A stretch of 64,000 bases of DNA. Origin: Carex sylvatica. Taxonomy: Eukaryota; Streptophyta; Magnoliopsida; Poales; Cyperaceae. Each line of letters opens with the position of its first letter. The first letter of the stretch is position 1. This document shows positions 61,769 through 64,000 of this stretch, one piece after another. The translations under genes were made by a program, and so were the position numbers. The notes under the pieces were generated by a model. It worked only from the letters and a program-made list of their open reading frames with translations. It did not search any database and had not been told where the DNA came from. The stretch spans positions 1-64,000 of the forward strand of contig CAXKVR010000043.1 of NCBI GenBank assembly GCA_964058845.1. Direction: 5' to 3'.

Positions 61769-62158
61769 ATGGATGAACTCATAGACAGATTGAAAGTCGC
61801 CATTGAAAGATGCAAAGAAGATTTCGAAGACATGGTGGTCGAGTACAATGATGTCTTCCAACATAGAATCAGGGGCTATGACTTGGCCTTGGACATTGCC
61901 ATGGAAAACCTCAAACGCGCGCATTGGCACTTGAAGTCAGTATGCAAAAAGGTAAAGCATTTCAGAAATGCCAATGCAGTACAACCCACGACAGCTGAGC
62001 CGGTGTCCGTCAGGCTGGTTGTGGCTAACGTGTCAGAGGAGCACAACACGGCTGCAATACCTGAAGGGACAGCAGAGAATAACACGGCTGCACGTGAAGA
62101 GATGGTGGAGGGTAACAGTAACACATCAGCATCTGAGGAGACAATGGAGGACAACTAG
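61769..62158 (+). CDS. Unrecognised 129-residue acidic ORF
   Basis: Open for 129 codons from ATG 61769 to TAG 62156. The first about 70 residues (MDELIDRLKVAIERCKEDFE ...) are charged and helix-like with heptad-type spacing, suggesting a coiled coil. The rest is low-complexity Glu/Asn/Thr/Ala with three imperfect units around EEHNTAA, ENNTAAREEM and GNSNTSASEETMEDN. Codon content is clearly less AT-rich than the flank, which supports a real or recently real coding sequence. No signal peptide or membrane segment. Preceded by a duplicated leader shared with 59340-59660. Function unknown; could be a captured or terminal exon of a larger gene. Confidence 0.5.
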   Translation: MDELIDRLKVAIERCKEDFEDMVVEYNDVFQHRIRGYDLALDIAMENLKRAHWHLKSVCKKVKHFRNANAVQPTTAEPVSVRLVVANVSEEHNTAAIPEGTAENNTAAREEMVEGNSNTSASEETMEDN

Positions 62159-62159
62159 C

Positions 62160-63450
62160 ATCAGCTTGCCCTTGATCCAAACAAGAAAGATTGAATTAGT
62201 AAAAACCTGATTAAAGGCTGGTGGTGCAAGAAAGTTCAGAAAAACCTGTGTTTACATTTCTTGATTGTTCTTTTTGTTGTTTTTTCTTGGGTTCTGTTGT
62301 TATGTGGTTTAAGCAATAGTGACATACTGAGATGAGTATTTTTGGAATATGTTCGTTCAGTTGAAAGGTGGTTTATGCAATGGTGACATATATACTGAGA
62401 TTAGTATTTTTGGAATATGGTTACATAGAATAGATTTCTGAGCATTAAAAGGTTCTTGAATCTTGTTTTCTTGTTTCTTTTCAACTGTGGAATTAATTGT
62501 CTTTCGCGCCGATTGTATCTGATCTTGCTGCTTGCAACAAAGAAATAAAATGCAGTTTAATACTTTCCTTTGTTTCTTTTTCTTATTCCATATTGTAGTA
62601 GAGTTCCTACTTTTCTACAATAATATTCTGATGCTAATTTTAGTGTGAAATAATGCTATTTTAGTGTTCTTGAGCGTTCAAAAGTAAAATAAGTGTTTGA
62701 AAAGTGATGCGGTGCTACTTAGTATGTGAAACACTGGCTGGAGCTTTTTTTTGCTCCTAGAATTAAAAGCTTATTATACATAAAAATGTTTGCTTTCATT
62801 TTATTTATTTTCTTTTGGAAGTAGTAGTGGGCCTTTGCCTACTTAAGCACATTGAAATTGTTACTGATCCACATTTTACAATTATCATAATCTAATACTG
62901 ATAAGAAAATACTGTTACCAGTATTTTAGGTAGCGAGGTCACGAGGTGAGTGTCCAAAGTTACAGTACTTTAACCCATGGTAATCAGCAACAAACTGATC
63001 TGAACGTAATTGTTTGACTTGTTTCACCAATATCCCAAACTGTCGCTCTCTTAAGCATATCATCAAGCATCTCTTACTAAGAATTATCCAGTGTTTATGA
63101 TCGAATTGCAAATTACACATTGATATAAAGTTTCATTCGTTCGAAATTGCATTGCAAACAAAGAGATTGAGGAAGAATACATCATAAGTTTCATAACTCT
63201 TAACCAGGTGCACATACTTTTACAAAACCCTTAAAACCTGAAAGATTTTAGTTACTAAGAGTCATTATTGGAGCTGTAAATATGTTAAGTTTGGTTTGGT
63301 AGCTTCTACCGGCATTGTAAAAAAAAAAAAAAGGATGTTAAGTTTACAGGTGTTGAGAATAATGAAGGAATTAAAAAAAAAAAAATGAAATACATGAGTG
63401 AAGCCACTCTTTTCATTATTCCTAATTTCATTTCTATGTTGCCAAATAGT
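62160..63450. other. Spacer between the 129-aa ORF and copy C
   Basis: 62240-62560 duplicates the spacer near B' (28930-29170) and contains its own imperfect 75-bp tandem repeat (ACTGAGAT(G/T)AGTATTTTTGG at about 62328 and 62395). 62580-62700 repeats the 26865-type segment. The rest is copy C 3' flank with no gene. Confidence 0.6.
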
Positions 63451-63452
63451 TC

Positions 63453-64000
63453 TCAGGATACAAGCCGACCATATATTATTCCAGTAAAAACCAGTGCTCC
63501 AAACCATTTATTGGACTCGTATCTACAAATTCATGAAGGAAAATAAAAGTCAATTGGTATCCAGTGCAAGTTTCTATATATGGACAATTTAGTTTGTCAC
63601 CAAAATTGCGAAATGGTTTTCTTTGGGAATCTTCTTCCGTGGTCAGTAAACTATGATATTATATTTTTTTGTTCAAAGTAATAGCAGTACATATATGCTG
63701 TGATTGAGCCAATGTACCCTTTTTCTTAGAATATGTCATTAATTTAGATAAGATTCATGGCAGAAGAAGCCACGTACCGATTATTATCACCGTTTCAATA
63801 AACTATGGAGAAATTAGTGAGGCTTCATTAATCAATTAATTGAATTAATATTTGTGCATTTGTACCTTCTTTGCTAATGATTGAAAATGCTTTTAGAGAG
63901 ATATAAGAACATGCATGTCTTAATTAGGTAAACTTACTTTTTGTTGCAATCAGATGGATCTGACAAATCAACTGTTAAAATTTGCCATAAAAGTTGGCCT
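63453..64000 (-). CDS. UbiA-type prenyltransferase, copy C (last two exons, cut by window edge)
   Basis: Exon 8 is 63453-63522 (70 nt, same length as in A and B) and encodes YESNKWFGALVFTGIIYGRL followed by two residues and a stop. Exon 7 is 63938 to beyond 64000 and encodes GQLLWQILTVDLSDPSDCNK. The intron (63523-63937) has a GTAAGT donor and an AG acceptor. The 20 visible exon-7 residues differ from copy B at one position (I for V), so C is much closer to B than to A. Start, Asp motifs and exons 1-6 lie outside the window, so intactness cannot be judged. Confidence 0.85.

Noticed and set aside
63265..63507. Minus-strand frame with IWQHRNEIRN, reminiscent of LINE ORF2
   Set aside because: It overlaps copy C exon 8 in another frame and the match is only about 20 residues past the stop codon. 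A small LINE scrap in the 3' UTR is possible but unsupported.

Overview
The window looks like about 64 kb of an AT-rich, repeat-dense nuclear chromosome of a flowering plant. The evidence is spliced genes with GT-AG introns, two intact nuclear-type tRNA-Val(AAC) genes, LTR retrotransposon, L1-type LINE, hAT, CACTA and Mutator-like remnants, and a plant aromatic prenyltransferase (UbiA superfamily) family. I cannot name the species. No CRISPR, operon or bacterial feature is present.

The only convincing protein-coding genes of known family form a dispersed tandem array of UbiA / 4-hydroxybenzoate polyprenyltransferase-like genes, all on the minus strand. Copy A (3275-6895) has 8 exons and a 368-residue reading frame. 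Copy B (31013-36650) has 8 exons and 378 residues. Copy C (63453-64000) shows only its last two exons and runs off the right edge. B' (29195-29903) is a broken duplicate of B's first exon and intron. Exons 2-8 of A and B have identical lengths and phases, so they share one ancestor. Both keep the two Asp-rich metal/diphosphate motifs, but both have lost the Lys-Pro of the usual RxDKPIG first-helix motif, which suggests altered substrate use. B intron 1 is swollen by retroelement fragments, whereas B' keeps a short 327-bp version.

Layout: 1-2140, 13965-16640 and 45826-46215 are packed with copies of one palindromic (foldback) MITE superfamily. 9801-12499 is a solo LTR with a 5-bp target duplication. 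20881-20953 holds tRNA-Val. 21590-22490 is a nested hAT-like element. 23225-25556 is a large inverted-repeat element with GC-rich arms, containing two intact foldback MITEs. 26.8-29.2 kb is duplicated DNA leading into B'. 37.2-38.2 kb holds two well-bounded small DNA elements. 38.5-39.45 kb is an internally deleted copia element. 39.5-41.3 kb is LTR-like. 43.4-44.7 kb is a tandem duplication carrying CACTA ends. 48.3-49.9 kb is a mosaic of gene fragments with introns (ALIS/CDC50-like, TPR-DnaJ-like, possibly a sugar-transporter piece), a candidate Pack-type or Helitron capture. 52.9-53.5 kb is the 3' end of a LINE. 53980-54052 is the second tRNA-Val. 55773-56701 is a GC-rich hAT-like element with an 8-bp target duplication. 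61769-62158 is an unrecognised 129-codon ORF with a decayed relative near 59.4 kb.

Biologically, the array looks like a UbiA prenyltransferase family being expanded and remodelled by local duplication and transposons. No other pathway enzyme (P450, methyltransferase, polyketide synthase) was recognised, so the product chemistry is open.
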